Positions 19,617-28,597 of a stretch of 64,000 nt of DNA are shown here, in pieces. Source of the stretch: Bradyrhizobium sp. Ec3.3 (GTDB taxonomy: Bacteria > Pseudomonadota > Alphaproteobacteria > Rhizobiales > Xanthobacteraceae); contig NZ_AXAS01000003.1 in NCBI RefSeq assembly GCF_000472925.1, positions 342,286 to 406,285 of the forward strand, read 5' to 3'. Each line of letters starts with the position of its first letter. Position 1 is the first letter of the stretch. The translations under genes were made by a program, and so were the position numbers. Under the pieces are notes generated by a model. The model had not been told where the DNA came from and did not search any database. It saw nothing but the letters and a program-made list of their open reading frames with translations.

Positions 19617-20555
19617 ATGGTTAGCAAAGTATTGGCCCGCAAAGTCATCATCACCTGCGCCGTCACCGGCGCGATCCACACGCCGTCGATGTCCCCTGCC
19701 CTGCCGGTGACGCCGCAGGAGATCGCGGACGCGGCGGTGGAGGCCGCCGAAGCGGGCGCGGCGATCGTGCACCTGCACGCGCGCAACCCCGAAACCGGCC
19801 AGCCGGATCAATCGCCGGAGGCCTTTGCGCCGTTCCTCAAGATCATCAAGCAGCGTTCCAACGCCGTGATCAACCTCACCACGGGCGGCTCGCCGACCAT
19901 GACGGTGGACGAGCGCGTGCGGCCGGCCGCGGTGTACAAGCCCGAGGTGGCCTCGCTGAACATGGGCTCGATGAATTTCGGCTTCTTCGGCATGCTCAAC
20001 CGTTTCAGGACCTTCAAGCATGATTGGGAACGCAAGCATGTCGAGAACAAGGACATCGTGTTCCGCAACACCTTCCAGGACATCGAGTTCGTGCTGAAGA
20101 CCCTGTCGGAGACCGGAACCCGCTTCGAGTTCGAATGCTACGACACAGCGCACCTTTATAATCTCCAGTACTTCCTCGATCAGGGCCTGGTGAAGCCGCC
20201 GCTGTTCGTGCAGACCGTGTTCGGCCTGCAAGGCGGCATCGGACCGCACCCCGAGGACGTGCTGCACATGAAACGCACCGCGGAGCGGCTATTCGGCGAC
20301 AAGTTCATCTGGTCGGTGCTGGGCGCCGGGCGGCATCAGCTTCCGATCGCGGCGATGGCCGCCGCAATGGGCGGCAATATCCGCGTCGGCCTGGAAGACT
20401 CGCTCTGGGCCGCGCCGGGCCGCATGGCCTCGTCGAACGCCGAGCAGGTGCGTCTCGCCCGGAAGATCATCGAGGGCCTCGGCCTCGAGGTCGCCAGCTC
20501 CGACGAGGCGCGCGAGATGCTGCATCTGAAGGGCGGCGACACGCTGCAGGTGTAG
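19617..20555 (+). CDS. Beta-keto acid cleavage enzyme (BKACE, DUF849), 312 aa
   Basis: The TIM-barrel protein starts KVIITCAVTGAIHTPSMSPALP, the classic BKACE opening, and has the zinc-binding HLHARNP and later SLNMGSMNF blocks. A late NIRVGLEDSLW carries the conserved arginine-glutamate region. BKACE enzymes condense a beta-keto acid with acetyl-CoA to give acetoacetate and a new CoA ester. The founding member acts on 3-keto-5-aminohexanoate in lysine fermentation, others on dehydrocarnitine or beta-ketoadipate-like acids. The divergent SDR could supply the keto acid. A second, shorter BKACE lies at 30324-31190. The substrate is unassigned. Confidence 0.9.
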   Translation: MVSKVLARKVIITCAVTGAIHTPSMSPALPVTPQEIADAAVEAAEAGAAIVHLHARNPETGQPDQSPEAFAPFLKIIKQRSNAVINLTTGGSPTMTVDERVRPAAVYKPEVASLNMGSMNFGFFGMLNRFRTFKHDWERKHVENKDIVFRNTFQDIEFVLKTLSETGTRFEFECYDTAHLYNLQYFLDQGLVKPPLFVQTVFGLQGGIGPHPEDVLHMKRTAERLFGDKFIWSVLGAGRHQLPIAAMAAAMGGNIRVGLEDSLWAAPGRMASSNAEQVRLARKIIEGLGLEVASSDEAREMLHLKGGDTLQV

Positions 20556-20653
20556 TCCACCGCTCTCCGGATTTTGATTTCGCTAGGATGTCGTCGTCCG
20601 TCGTCCCCGCGACCGCGATCCTGTATGCTCAGCAGGCATTGACAGGAGCCCCC

Positions 20654-20842
20654 ATGCTCGCCGCGTTTCTCTTCGTTGCCGGCCTTCTTGCCATCTTGAT
20701 CCTCTGCGGGCGCTGCACTGCGAAATTCGCGGCGGAGAAGGGACGTTCGCGGAGTGTCTGGTTCGTCCTGGGCGCCCTGTTCTTTCCGTTGCCCTCGATC
20801 GTCCTGGCGCTGCTGCCACCCCGCGCGCAGGCGCAACGCTAA
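20654..20842 (+). CDS. Small two-helix membrane protein
   Basis: The 62-residue protein begins at ATG 20654, supported by AGGAG at 20643-20647. Residues about 2-20 (LAAFLFVAGLLAILILCGR) and 38-54 (VWFVLGALFFPLPSIVLALL) are hydrophobic. They are joined by a basic loop containing KFAAEKGRSRS. Bacterial proteins of this layout, with a closing W(F/V)xLGxxFFPLPxIVLAL segment, are widespread but uncharacterised. A longer in-frame start at 20588 has no ribosome site. No functional assignment is possible. Confidence 0.65.
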   Translation: MLAAFLFVAGLLAILILCGRCTAKFAAEKGRSRSVWFVLGALFFPLPSIVLALLPPRAQAQR

Positions 20843-20879
20843 AGACGATCTGGTTCCAATCGAAATGATGACATCAGCT

Positions 20880-20898
20880 TCTCTCACATTGTGAGAGA
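20880..20898. promoter_or_regulatory. Perfect 9-bp palindrome upstream of the peptide-type ABC operon
   Basis: TCTCTCACA-T-TGTGAGAGA is perfectly symmetric and lies 132 bases before the start of the binding-protein gene at 21031. It could be a dimer-bound operator, or the 3' hairpin of the small membrane gene ending at 20842. No T-tract follows. It is not a copy of the dispersed repeats. Confidence 0.4.
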
Positions 20899-21030
20899 GG
20901 GGCGTGCGGCTTTACGTCATCCGAATTGTCAAGGCCGCAACGGGCCTTGGCCGTTGCCTGGCCTCGCGCGCATGGCTATCGTCGCGATCAAACAGGCCGC
21001 ACAAGGCCTTGAGGCTCGAGGGAGAGAAGC

Positions 21031-22629
21031 ATGCGGAGCGTGAGGGCGCTCGCCGCGATGGCGGCGCTATCGGTGCTGACGGTCTCAACCACCACGCTCG
21101 CCGATGAGGGCAAGCAAGGCGGCATCTTGCGGATGTACCACCGCGACAGCCCCGCAAATGCTTCGATTCACGAAGGCGCGACCTATTCGGTCAACATTCC
21201 CTTCATGCCCGTCTTCAACAATCTCGTCATCTACAAGCAGGACGAGCCGCAGAACAGGATGGACGACATCGTCCCCGAGCTCGCCGAAAGCTGGGCCTGG
21301 GTCAATGACAACAAGACGCTGACCTTCAAGCTGCGCCAGGGCGTGAAATGGCACGACGGCAAGCCGTTCACCTCGGCCGACGTCAAATGCACCTTCGACA
21401 TGCTGATGGGCAAGTTGCAGCAAAAGTTCCGGCAGAACCCGCGCAAGGCCTGGTACAATGAGGTCAATGACATCTCGACGAATGGCGATTTCGAGGTCTC
21501 GTTCAATCTGAAGCGGCCGCAGCCCTCGCTGCTGGCGCTTCTCGCCTCGGGCTATACGCCGGTTTATCCCTGCCACGTCTCGCCCGGCGACATGCGCACG
21601 CATCCAATCGGCACCGGTCCCTTCAAGTTCGTCGAGTTCAAGGCCAATGAATCGATCAAGCTGACCCGCAATCCCGACTACTGGAAGAAGAGCCGGCCCT
21701 ATCTCGACGGCATCGAGTTCACCATCATTCCGAACCGCTCGACTGCGATCCTCGCCTTCGTCGCCGGAAAGTTCGACATGACGTTTCCGACCGAGGTGAC
21801 GATCCCGCTGGTGAAGGACGTCAAGTCGCAGGCACCGAGCGCGATCTGCGAGATCGCGCCGACCAACGTCTCGACCAACATCATCGTCAATTCGTCGGCG
21901 CCGCCGTTCGACAATGTCGACATCCGCCGCGCCATGGCGCTGGCGCTCGACCGCAAGGCGTTCATCTCGATCATGTTCGAGGGCCAGGGTGACATCGGCG
22001 GCACCATGCTGCCGCCGCCGAACGGCCTGTGGGGGCTGCCCAAGGAGATGCTGGAGACCATTCCAGGCTACGGCCCGGACGTGAGCGCCAACCGCGAGGA
22101 GGCGAAGAAGCTGATGCAGAAGGCGGGCTATGGGCCGGATAAGCATCTCGCCGTGAAGGTCTCCACGCGCAACATTCCGGTCTATCGCGACCCCGCGGTG
22201 ATCCTGATCGACCAGCTCAAGAGCATCTATATCGACGGCGAGCTCGATGTGGTGGAGACCGCGAACTGGTTCCCCAAGGTCGCGCGGAAGGACTACATGA
22301 TCGGACTCAACCTCACCGGCAATGCGGTGGATGATCCCGACCAGTCCTTCTACGAGAACTATTCCTGCGGCTCGGAGCGCAACTACACCAACTATTGCAA
22401 CAAGGAGATCGAAAAGCTGTTCGACGTGCAGTCGCAGGAGACCGACGCTGGCAAGCGCAAGAAGCTCGTCTGGGAGATCGACAAGAGGCTGCAGGAGGAC
22501 GTCGCTCGCCCGATCATCTTCCACAGCCGGATGGGCACCTGCTGGCAGCCCTACGTCAAGGGCGTGACGATCATGACCAACTCCTCCTATAATGGCTATC
22601 GCTACGAGGATCTGTGGCTGGACAAGTAA
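21031..22629 (+). CDS. ABC transporter substrate-binding protein, peptide/opine (SBP_bac_5) type
   Basis: The 532-residue secreted protein has a signal peptide ending near TTTLADEGK. The family pattern is clear: LAESWAWVNDNKTLTFKLRQ, then GVKWHDGKPFTSADVKCTFD, then HPIGTGPFKFVEFK. The C-terminal lobe has RPIIFHSRMGTCW. Members bind peptides, nickel, opines, or glycosides. GAGGGAGAG upstream gives a strong ribosome site. It heads a five-gene operon with two permeases and two ATPases, i.e. a complete importer. The next gene is 42 bp away. Confidence 0.92.
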   Translation: MRSVRALAAMAALSVLTVSTTTLADEGKQGGILRMYHRDSPANASIHEGATYSVNIPFMPVFNNLVIYKQDEPQNRMDDIVPELAESWAWVNDNKTLTFKLRQGVKWHDGKPFTSADVKCTFDMLMGKLQQKFRQNPRKAWYNEVNDISTNGDFEVSFNLKRPQPSLLALLASGYTPVYPCHVSPGDMRTHPIGTGPFKFVEFKANESIKLTRNPDYWKKSRPYLDGIEFTIIPNRSTAILAFVAGKFDMTFPTEVTIPLVKDVKSQAPSAICEIAPTNVSTNIIVNSSAPPFDNVDIRRAMALALDRKAFISIMFEGQGDIGGTMLPPPNGLWGLPKEMLETIPGYGPDVSANREEAKKLMQKAGYGPDKHLAVKVSTRNIPVYRDPAVILIDQLKSIYIDGELDVVETANWFPKVARKDYMIGLNLTGNAVDDPDQSFYENYSCGSERNYTNYCNKEIEKLFDVQSQETDAGKRKKLVWEIDKRLQEDVARPIIFHSRMGTCWQPYVKGVTIMTNSSYNGYRYEDLWLDK

Positions 22630-22671
22630 TGCGGCGGGCAGGCAGCTGAAGGCTCGGCAGGAGGCGTTGGG

Positions 22672-23619
22672 ATGTTTGCCTATCTGGTGCGCCGCCTGTT
22701 CCTGATGCTCGTGACCCTGTTCGGGATCTCGGTCGTCATCTTCTTCCTGCTGCGCATCGTGCCCGGCAACATCGTCGACATCCTGTTCGCCGCGGCCGGT
22801 TATGTCGACCCCGCCGACAAGGCCAATCTGGAAAAGGAGCTCGGCATCGACCAGCCGCTGGTGATGCAATATCTGCACTGGATCGGCGGTCTTCTGCGCG
22901 GCGATTTTGGTTACTCCTATGTCTCGGAAAAGCCGGCGCTCCAGGAGATATTGCCGCGGATCCCGATCACGGCGCGGCTTGCCGGGCTGGCGCTGCTGTT
23001 CTCCGCCTCGATCGGCATTCCCTTGGGCGTGATAAGCGCGGTGAAGCAGGGAACAAAGCTCGACTATGCACTGCGTGTCGTCAGCCTCAGCGGCCTGTCG
23101 CTGCCCTCGTTCTGGCTCGGGCTCTTGATCCTGACCGCGTCGGTCGCGATGTTCGGCCAGATGCCGATCTTCAATCCCAATCCGCAGACTTGGCTGGAAG
23201 CGTTTGCGACCTATGCGGTGCCGGCTGCCGCGGTCGGCTTCCGCAGCGCCGCGCTCACCATGCGCATCACGCGCTCCTCGATGCTGGAGGTGTTGCGGCA
23301 GGACTACATCCGCACCGCGCGCGCCAAGGGTGCCTCCGACGCTGCCGTGAATTATCAGCATGCGCTGAAGAACGCGATGTTGCCCGTGATCACCGTGATC
23401 GGCATCGAGGCCGCGTTCCTGATCGGCGGCCTCATCGTCACCGAAACCGTATTCAACATCCCCGGCGTCGCGCGCTTCCTGGTCGAGGCGATCCGCTGGC
23501 GGGATTATCCGATCGTGCAGAACCTCGTGATGTTCATTGCGGTCGTGGTGGTGTTCGCGAACTTCACCGTCGACATGCTCTACGCCGTGTTCGACCCGCG
23601 CATCCGGTTTACGGACTAG
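22672..23619 (+). CDS. ABC transporter permease, DppB type
   Basis: The 315-residue permease has six TM segments, the N-terminal pattern YLVRRLFLMLVTLFGISVV, a periplasmic loop with LGIDQPLVMQYLHW and GDFGYSYVSEKP, and the EAA loop RQDYIRTARAKGASDAAVNY that contacts the ATPases. It pairs with the DppC-type permease that follows 9 bp later. AGGAGG at 22659-22664 supports the ATG at 22672. Confidence 0.93.
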   Translation: MFAYLVRRLFLMLVTLFGISVVIFFLLRIVPGNIVDILFAAAGYVDPADKANLEKELGIDQPLVMQYLHWIGGLLRGDFGYSYVSEKPALQEILPRIPITARLAGLALLFSASIGIPLGVISAVKQGTKLDYALRVVSLSGLSLPSFWLGLLILTASVAMFGQMPIFNPNPQTWLEAFATYAVPAAAVGFRSAALTMRITRSSMLEVLRQDYIRTARAKGASDAAVNYQHALKNAMLPVITVIGIEAAFLIGGLIVTETVFNIPGVARFLVEAIRWRDYPIVQNLVMFIAVVVVFANFTVDMLYAVFDPRIRFTD

Positions 23620-23628
23620 GAGATTCGC

Positions 23629-24522
23629 TTGGCCGCGATCGACTATGATCTCGAACTAAGGCGCGCCGGCGCCGGCGCGACCGGGGGCTGGCGGCGCGTG
23701 ATGTTCCTGGCGCAGCGGCATGTGCTGGGCGCGGCCGGGTTGATCATCATGACGCTGTTCGTGTTCACGGCGATCTTCGCCAACGTCCTCGCGCGCTTCG
23801 ATCCGCTCACGGTCGATGCCGCGCATGCGCTGGCGCGCCCGAGCGCGCTACACTGGATGGGCACGGACTCCTTCGGCCGCGACGTGTTCAGCCGCATCAT
23901 CCATGGCGCGCGGATCTCGCTCGCGGTCGGGCTTGGCTCGACCGCGCTCGGCGCCTCCATTGGCGTCATCGTCGGCCTGACGTCGGGCTATCTCTCCGGC
24001 TGGGTTGATCTCGTGTTCCAGCGCGTCTCCGACATCCTCCAGGCGCTGCCGCTTCTGGTGCTCGCGCTGGTGATGACGGCCGCGCTCGGGCCGTCGCTGC
24101 CGAACGTCATCATTGCGATCGCCATTCCGCTGATCCCGACGGTCGCGCGCGTGATCCGCGCCAACACGCTGGCGCTGCGCGAGCAGCCGTTCGTCGAAGC
24201 CGCCAAATCGATCGGCATGAGCGAGGTGCGGATCGCGCTCCGTCACGTGCTGCCGAACACGCTGGCGCCGCTGATCGTGCTCGCCACCGCACAGCTCGGC
24301 TCGACCATCTTGACCGAGGCCTCGCTCTCCTTCCTCGGCCTCGGCATTCCCGAGCCCTACCCATCCTGGGGCCGCATGCTGTCGGAATCCGCGGCCGAAT
24401 ATGTCCGCACCGCACCGTGGCTCGTCGTCTTCCCAGGCATTGCGATCAGCCTTGCTGTGTTCGGCACCAATTTGTTCGGCGACGCGCTTCGCGACATTCT
24501 CGATCCGAGGCAGCGCGGCTGA
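23629..24522 (+). CDS. ABC transporter permease, DppC type
   Basis: The 297-residue permease is the second membrane subunit of the importer. It has the N-terminal OppC helix, the motif [20 protein letters not shown], and the EAA loop [20 protein letters not shown]. The start is TTG 23629. The AGGAG serving as its ribosome site overlaps the stop codon of the upstream permease (23617-23621), which suggests coupled translation. Its own stop overlaps the ATG of the next ATPase by one base. Confidence 0.92.
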   Translation: MAAIDYDLELRRAGAGATGGWRRVMFLAQRHVLGAAGLIIMTLFVFTAIFANVLARFDPLTVDAAHALARPSALHWMGTDSFGRDVFSRIIHGARISLAVGLGSTALGASIGVIVGLTSGYLSGWVDLVFQRVSDILQALPLLVLALVMTAALGPSLPNVIIAIAIPLIPTVARVIRANTLALREQPFVEAAKSIGMSEVRIALRHVLPNTLAPLIVLATAQLGSTILTEASLSFLGLGIPEPYPSWGRMLSESAAEYVRTAPWLVVFPGIAISLAVFGTNLFGDALRDILDPRQRG

Positions 24523-25529
24523 TGAGTGATGCGTCCGATCTCGTGCTCGATGTCAAGAACCTGAAAACGGTGTTCTTCACCAGTTCGGGTCTCTTCAAGG
24601 CGGTCGACGACGTCTCGTTCAGCGTGAGGCGCGGCGAGACGCTGGCGATCGTGGGCGAATCCGGCTGCGGCAAGAGCGTCACCGCGCTCTCCTTGATGCG
24701 GCTGGTGCCGGATCCGCCCGGACGCATGGTCGGCGGTTCCGTCATGCTCGAAGGCACCGACCTGCTCGCACTCGATGAAGCCAGGATGCGCGCGATCCGG
24801 GGCAACCGCATCTCCATGATCTTCCAGGAGCCGATGACCTCGCTCAATCCGGTGATGCGGATCGGCGACCAGATCACGGAGGCGGTGCGGCTGCACAGGG
24901 ACATCTCGACCAGGGAGGCCCACGACATCGCGGTCGAGATGCTGCGGCTGGTGCGTATTCCAGAACCGGCACGGCGGGCAAAGGAATATCCGCACCAGCT
25001 TTCCGGCGGCATGCGCCAGCGTGCAATGATCGCGATGGCGCTGGCCTGCCGGCCGGCGCTGCTGATCGCGGACGAGCCGACCACCGCGCTCGACGTCACC
25101 ATCCAGGCGCAGATTTTGGCGCTGATCCTCGATCTCCAGAAGGAGCTTGGCACCGGGCTCGTGCTGATCACGCATGATCTCGGCGTCGTCGCGCAGACCG
25201 CGCAGCGCGTGATCGTGATGTATGCAGGGAAGAAGGTCGAGGAAGCGAGTGTCGAGGCGCTGTTCGCCGCGCCGAAACATCCCTATACGCGCGGGCTGAT
25301 GGCCTCGATCCCGGCCGTGCCGGCCTCGGGTGTCGCGTCGCAGGCGCGGCTGAACGAAATTCCCGGCACCGTGCCGTCGCTGGTGCGGCTGCCAAAAGGC
25401 TGCGCCTTTGCGCCGCGCTGCAAGCTCGCCGTAAAACGCTGCGAGGAATACCCACCGCTGATGGACTGGGGCAGCGGTCACCTCGCCGCCTGCTGGCGCG
25501 CGGCCGAGGTTGAGGAGGAGGTGGCATGA
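24522..25529 (+). CDS. ABC transporter ATPase, DppD type
   Basis: The start is set at ATG 24522, overlapping the stop of the upstream permease (TGATG), giving 335 residues. Walker A is GESGCGKSV, signature [16 protein letters not shown], and Walker [15 protein letters not shown]. The C-terminal oligopeptide-transporter extension includes [19 protein letters not shown] with its three cysteines, the region that binds an iron-sulfur cluster in some members. It forms a heterodimer with the DppF-type subunit, whose start overlaps its stop by four bases. Confidence 0.93.
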   Translation: MSDASDLVLDVKNLKTVFFTSSGLFKAVDDVSFSVRRGETLAIVGESGCGKSVTALSLMRLVPDPPGRMVGGSVMLEGTDLLALDEARMRAIRGNRISMIFQEPMTSLNPVMRIGDQITEAVRLHRDISTREAHDIAVEMLRLVRIPEPARRAKEYPHQLSGGMRQRAMIAMALACRPALLIADEPTTALDVTIQAQILALILDLQKELGTGLVLITHDLGVVAQTAQRVIVMYAGKKVEEASVEALFAAPKHPYTRGLMASIPAVPASGVASQARLNEIPGTVPSLVRLPKGCAFAPRCKLAVKRCEEYPPLMDWGSGHLAACWRAAEVEEEVA

Positions 25530-26521
25530 GCGAGGCGCTGCTCGAGGTCACCGATCTGATGAAGCATTATCCGGTGCGGGCCGGCGTACTGCGGCGGCAG
25601 GTCGGGACCGTGCATGCGGTCGATGGTGTCAGCTTCTCGCTTGGCACGGGCGAAACGCTGGGCCTCGTCGGCGAATCCGGTTGCGGCAAGTCGACGGTGG
25701 CGCGCAGCGTGCTGCGGCTGATCGAGCCGACCTCGGGCCAGATTCGGCTCGACGGCGAGGACATCACGCATCTCTCCAAGACCGAGCTGCGGCCGCATCG
25801 CCGTTCGATGCAGATCGTGTTCCAGGACCCGTTTGCATCGCTCAATCCGCGCATGACCGCGGGCGACATCGTCGGCGAGCCGCTCGCGGTACATGGCCTC
25901 GCGAGCGGCAAGGCGCTGGAGACGCGCGTCGCACAACTGTTCGAGCAGGTGGGCCTGCGGCCGGACCAGATGCGCAACTTTCCGCACCAGTTCTCCGGCG
26001 GCCAGCGCCAGCGCATCTGCATCGCGCGGGCGCTCGCGCTTCAGCCACGGCTGATCGTCTGCGACGAGCCGGTCTCGGCGCTCGACGTCTCGATCCAGGC
26101 GCAGGTGATCAACCTCCTGATCGACCTGCAGCGGCAGCACGGCTTCTCCTATCTCTTCATCGCGCATGATCTGGCGGTGGTCGCCCATATCAGCCACCGC
26201 GTCGCGGTGATGTATCTCGGCCGCATCGTCGAGGTCGCGGGCAAGGACGAGCTATTCAGGAATCCGCGCCATCCCTACACGCAAGCCCTGCTCGCCTCGG
26301 TCCCGATCGCCAACCCGCACGCGAAGCGGCTCGCGCCGCTGGTCGACGGCGATGTGCCAAGCCCCGTCAATCCGCCATCAGGCTGCGCGTTCCACACCCG
26401 CTGCCGCTTTGCGATGGAGCGATGCAAGACGGAACGGCCGGCGCTGATGGAGGCCGGCGACGGGCATCAGGTGGCGTGCTTGCTGAATGAAGGGACGGGG
26501 CGGAGCCCTGTAGACTTGTAG
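25526..26521 (+). CDS. ABC transporter ATPase, DppF type
   Basis: The 331-residue second ATPase of the importer has Walker [10 protein letters not shown], signature [16 protein letters not shown], Walker [15 protein letters not shown], and the C-terminal cysteine segment [14 protein letters not shown]. The ATGA overlap with the preceding gene indicates coupled translation. It is the last gene of the operon, and a hairpin repeat begins two bases after its stop codon. The substrate cannot be deduced; location between acyl-CoA catabolic genes suggests uptake of a compound degraded by neighbouring enzymes. Confidence 0.93.
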   Translation: MSEALLEVTDLMKHYPVRAGVLRRQVGTVHAVDGVSFSLGTGETLGLVGESGCGKSTVARSVLRLIEPTSGQIRLDGEDITHLSKTELRPHRRSMQIVFQDPFASLNPRMTAGDIVGEPLAVHGLASGKALETRVAQLFEQVGLRPDQMRNFPHQFSGGQRQRICIARALALQPRLIVCDEPVSALDVSIQAQVINLLIDLQRQHGFSYLFIAHDLAVVAHISHRVAVMYLGRIVEVAGKDELFRNPRHPYTQALLASVPIANPHAKRLAPLVDGDVPSPVNPPSGCAFHTRCRFAMERCKTERPALMEAGDGHQVACLLNEGTGRSPVDL

Positions 26522-26523
26522 AA

Positions 26524-26592
26524 TGGGTTAGCGAAGCGTAACCCACCGCTTCTCTGTCAGCGCGGAAGGTAGAGAGGTGGGTTACGCCTTCG
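26524..26592. repeat. Hairpin repeat, GGGTTAGCGAAGCGTAACCC family
   Basis: A tight hairpin, TGGGTTA (26524-26530) with TAACCCA (26539-26545), is nested in a larger inverted repeat: CGAAGCGTAACCCACC (26532-26547) against GGTGGGTTACGCCTTCG (26576-26592), with a single inserted base. It starts two bases after the ABC operon stop and lies before the convergent carboxylase stop at 26621, so it may end both transcripts. Confidence 0.75.
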
Positions 26593-26620
26593 GCACCCTA
26601 CGATTGCGGTACTTGCGGCA

Positions 26621-28597
26621 CTATCTCGCCTCGATCTCCACCACGATCTTCCCCGTCGTCACCTGCTCGCCCTCCGCGACGTCGATCGCCGCGACCACGC
26701 CGTCGATGCCGGCCTTGTGGACGTGCTCCATCTTCATCGCTTCCAGTGTCATGACCGGCTGGCCGGTGGTGACGCGATCACCGGGCTTGACCAGCACCGC
26801 GACGACGCGGCCGTTCATGGCGGCGCGGACCTTGCCGTCGCCGCCATTGGTTGCGGCGGCCTTCGGCGGGGCGAGGGTGAGATCGGTGACCGCAAACGGG
26901 ACGCCGCGGTGCTGGAGATAGAGCCGGTCGCCGTCGCGCAGGAATTTTGCGGCGTCCATGAGACCGTTGTGGCGGAAGCGAATGGCGTCGGGATCGAGCT
27001 GATCGATCTCGAACTTGTGGCTTTGGCTATCGAGCACCACCATGTACCCGCCATCGCGCTCGCGCGTGATTTCGAGCTCGTGCATGTGACCGTCCAACTC
27101 AATCTTCGCAGGGAGCGGAAACGTTGCCGCCAGACTCCGTCCGGCCCGCCATGGCGGGGCATGGGGGTTGGTGACGTAGAACAACAAGCCCGCCAGCGCC
27201 GTGTCGAACGCACCGTTCTTGCGCGGCGCCAGCAATTCGTGGCAATGGGCGCCGATGAACGCCGTCGTCGCCTCAGCCCCGGCAAAGCCGGGATGCCGCA
27301 GGCACGACATCAGGAACGCCTGGTTGGTGGTGACGCCGAAAGCGGTGAGCTGTTCCAGGCCGCAGATAAGGCGGCTGCGTGCTTCCTCGCGCCTCGCGCC
27401 GTGGCTGATGACCTTGGCGATCATGGAATCGTAGAACGGCGGGATCTCCGTGCCGGATTGCAACGCGTGCTCGACGCGCACGCCCTCCGGAACCTGCCAG
27501 CGCGCGATGCGGCCGGACTGCGGCATGAAATCGTGTGCAGCGTCCTCCGAGCACAGCCGCACCTCGATGGCGTGGCCGAAGAACCTGATGTCCTGCTGCT
27601 TCACCGGCAGCAGCTCGCCGCGAGCGACGCGCAGTTGCAACTCGACGAGGTCCAGGCCGGTGATCGCTTCGGTGACGGGATGCTCGACCTGGAGGCGCGT
27701 GTTCATCTCCATGAAGTAGAACGCGCCGCTTTCGTCGAGCAGGAACTCCAGCGTGCCGGCTCCCTCATAACGCAGCGCCTTCACCGCTGCGACGGCGACC
27801 TCGCCCATCTTCGCACGCAACTCCGGAGTTACGGCCGGCGATGGTGCCTCCTCGATCAGCTTCTGGTGGCGCCGCTGCACCGAGCAATCGCGCTCGCCGA
27901 GATGGATGGCGTTGCCATGGGCATCACCGAACACCTGGATCTCGATGTGCCGCGGGTTTTGGATCGCCCGTTCGAGGATGACGGTGGGATCGCCAAATGC
28001 CGCCTTGGCTTCGGACCGCGCGCTGCGCAGCGCATCCGGAAACGACACGGCATTAGTGACGAGCCGCATGCCGCGGCCGCCGCCACCGGCCACCGCCTTG
28101 ATCATCACGGGAAAGCCGATCTTGTTGGCCTCCGCGAGCATCACCTCGTCGCTCTGGTCGACACCCTGATAGCCTGGCACGATAGGTACGCCGGCCTTCT
28201 TCATGATCTCCTTGGCGCCGGCCTTGTTGCCCATCGCCTCGATTGCCTGCGGCGACGGGCCGATGAAGACGAGACCCGCATCCTTGCAAGCCTGCGCAAA
28301 CGCCTCATTCTCGGCAAGGAAGCCATAGCCGGGATGCACAGCATCCGCGCCGCTCGCTTTCGCAGCTGCAATGATGGCTGGTATGTTCAGATAGGATTGC
28401 GCCGGCAAGGCTTCGCCGATCCGCACGGCCTGGTCGGCCTGCCGCACATGCAAGGCGTCGCGATCCGCATCCGAATAGACCGCGACGACGCCGAGGCCGA
28501 GCCGCCGCGCGCTCCGCATCACCCGCAGCGCGATCTCGCCGCGATTGGCGACCAACACCTTGAAGAACGGCCGGTGCTGCACTGATCCGTTCCTCAT
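26621..28597 (-). CDS. Acyl-CoA carboxylase biotin carboxylase/BCCP subunit (MCC/GCC/PCC alpha type)
   Basis: The start is at ATG 28597 because it overlaps the stop of the upstream carboxyltransferase (ATGA) and the conserved domain begins at once (FKVLVANRGEIALRVMRSAR). The 658 residues comprise an N-terminal biotin carboxylase with ATP-grasp (GGGGRGMR; EMNTRLQVEHPVTE), a linker domain, and a C-terminal biotinyl domain with EAMKMEH (biotinylated lysine K622). It uses ATP and bicarbonate to charge biotin for transfer to an acyl-CoA. The build matches alpha subunits of methylcrotonyl-, geranyl- and propionyl-CoA carboxylases. The actual acyl-CoA is not determined. Confidence 0.92.
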   Translation of the reverse strand: MRNGSVQHRPFFKVLVANRGEIALRVMRSARRLGLGVVAVYSDADRDALHVRQADQAVRIGEALPAQSYLNIPAIIAAAKASGADAVHPGYGFLAENEAFAQACKDAGLVFIGPSPQAIEAMGNKAGAKEIMKKAGVPIVPGYQGVDQSDEVMLAEANKIGFPVMIKAVAGGGGRGMRLVTNAVSFPDALRSARSEAKAAFGDPTVILERAIQNPRHIEIQVFGDAHGNAIHLGERDCSVQRRHQKLIEEAPSPAVTPELRAKMGEVAVAAVKALRYEGAGTLEFLLDESGAFYFMEMNTRLQVEHPVTEAITGLDLVELQLRVARGELLPVKQQDIRFFGHAIEVRLCSEDAAHDFMPQSGRIARWQVPEGVRVEHALQSGTEIPPFYDSMIAKVISHGARREEARSRLICGLEQLTAFGVTTNQAFLMSCLRHPGFAGAEATTAFIGAHCHELLAPRKNGAFDTALAGLLFYVTNPHAPPWRAGRSLAATFPLPAKIELDGHMHELEITRERDGGYMVVLDSQSHKFEIDQLDPDAIRFRHNGLMDAAKFLRDGDRLYLQHRGVPFAVTDLTLAPPKAAATNGGDGKVRAAMNGRVVAVLVKPGDRVTTGQPVMTLEAMKMEHVHKAGIDGVVAAIDVAEGEQVTTGKIVVEIEAR

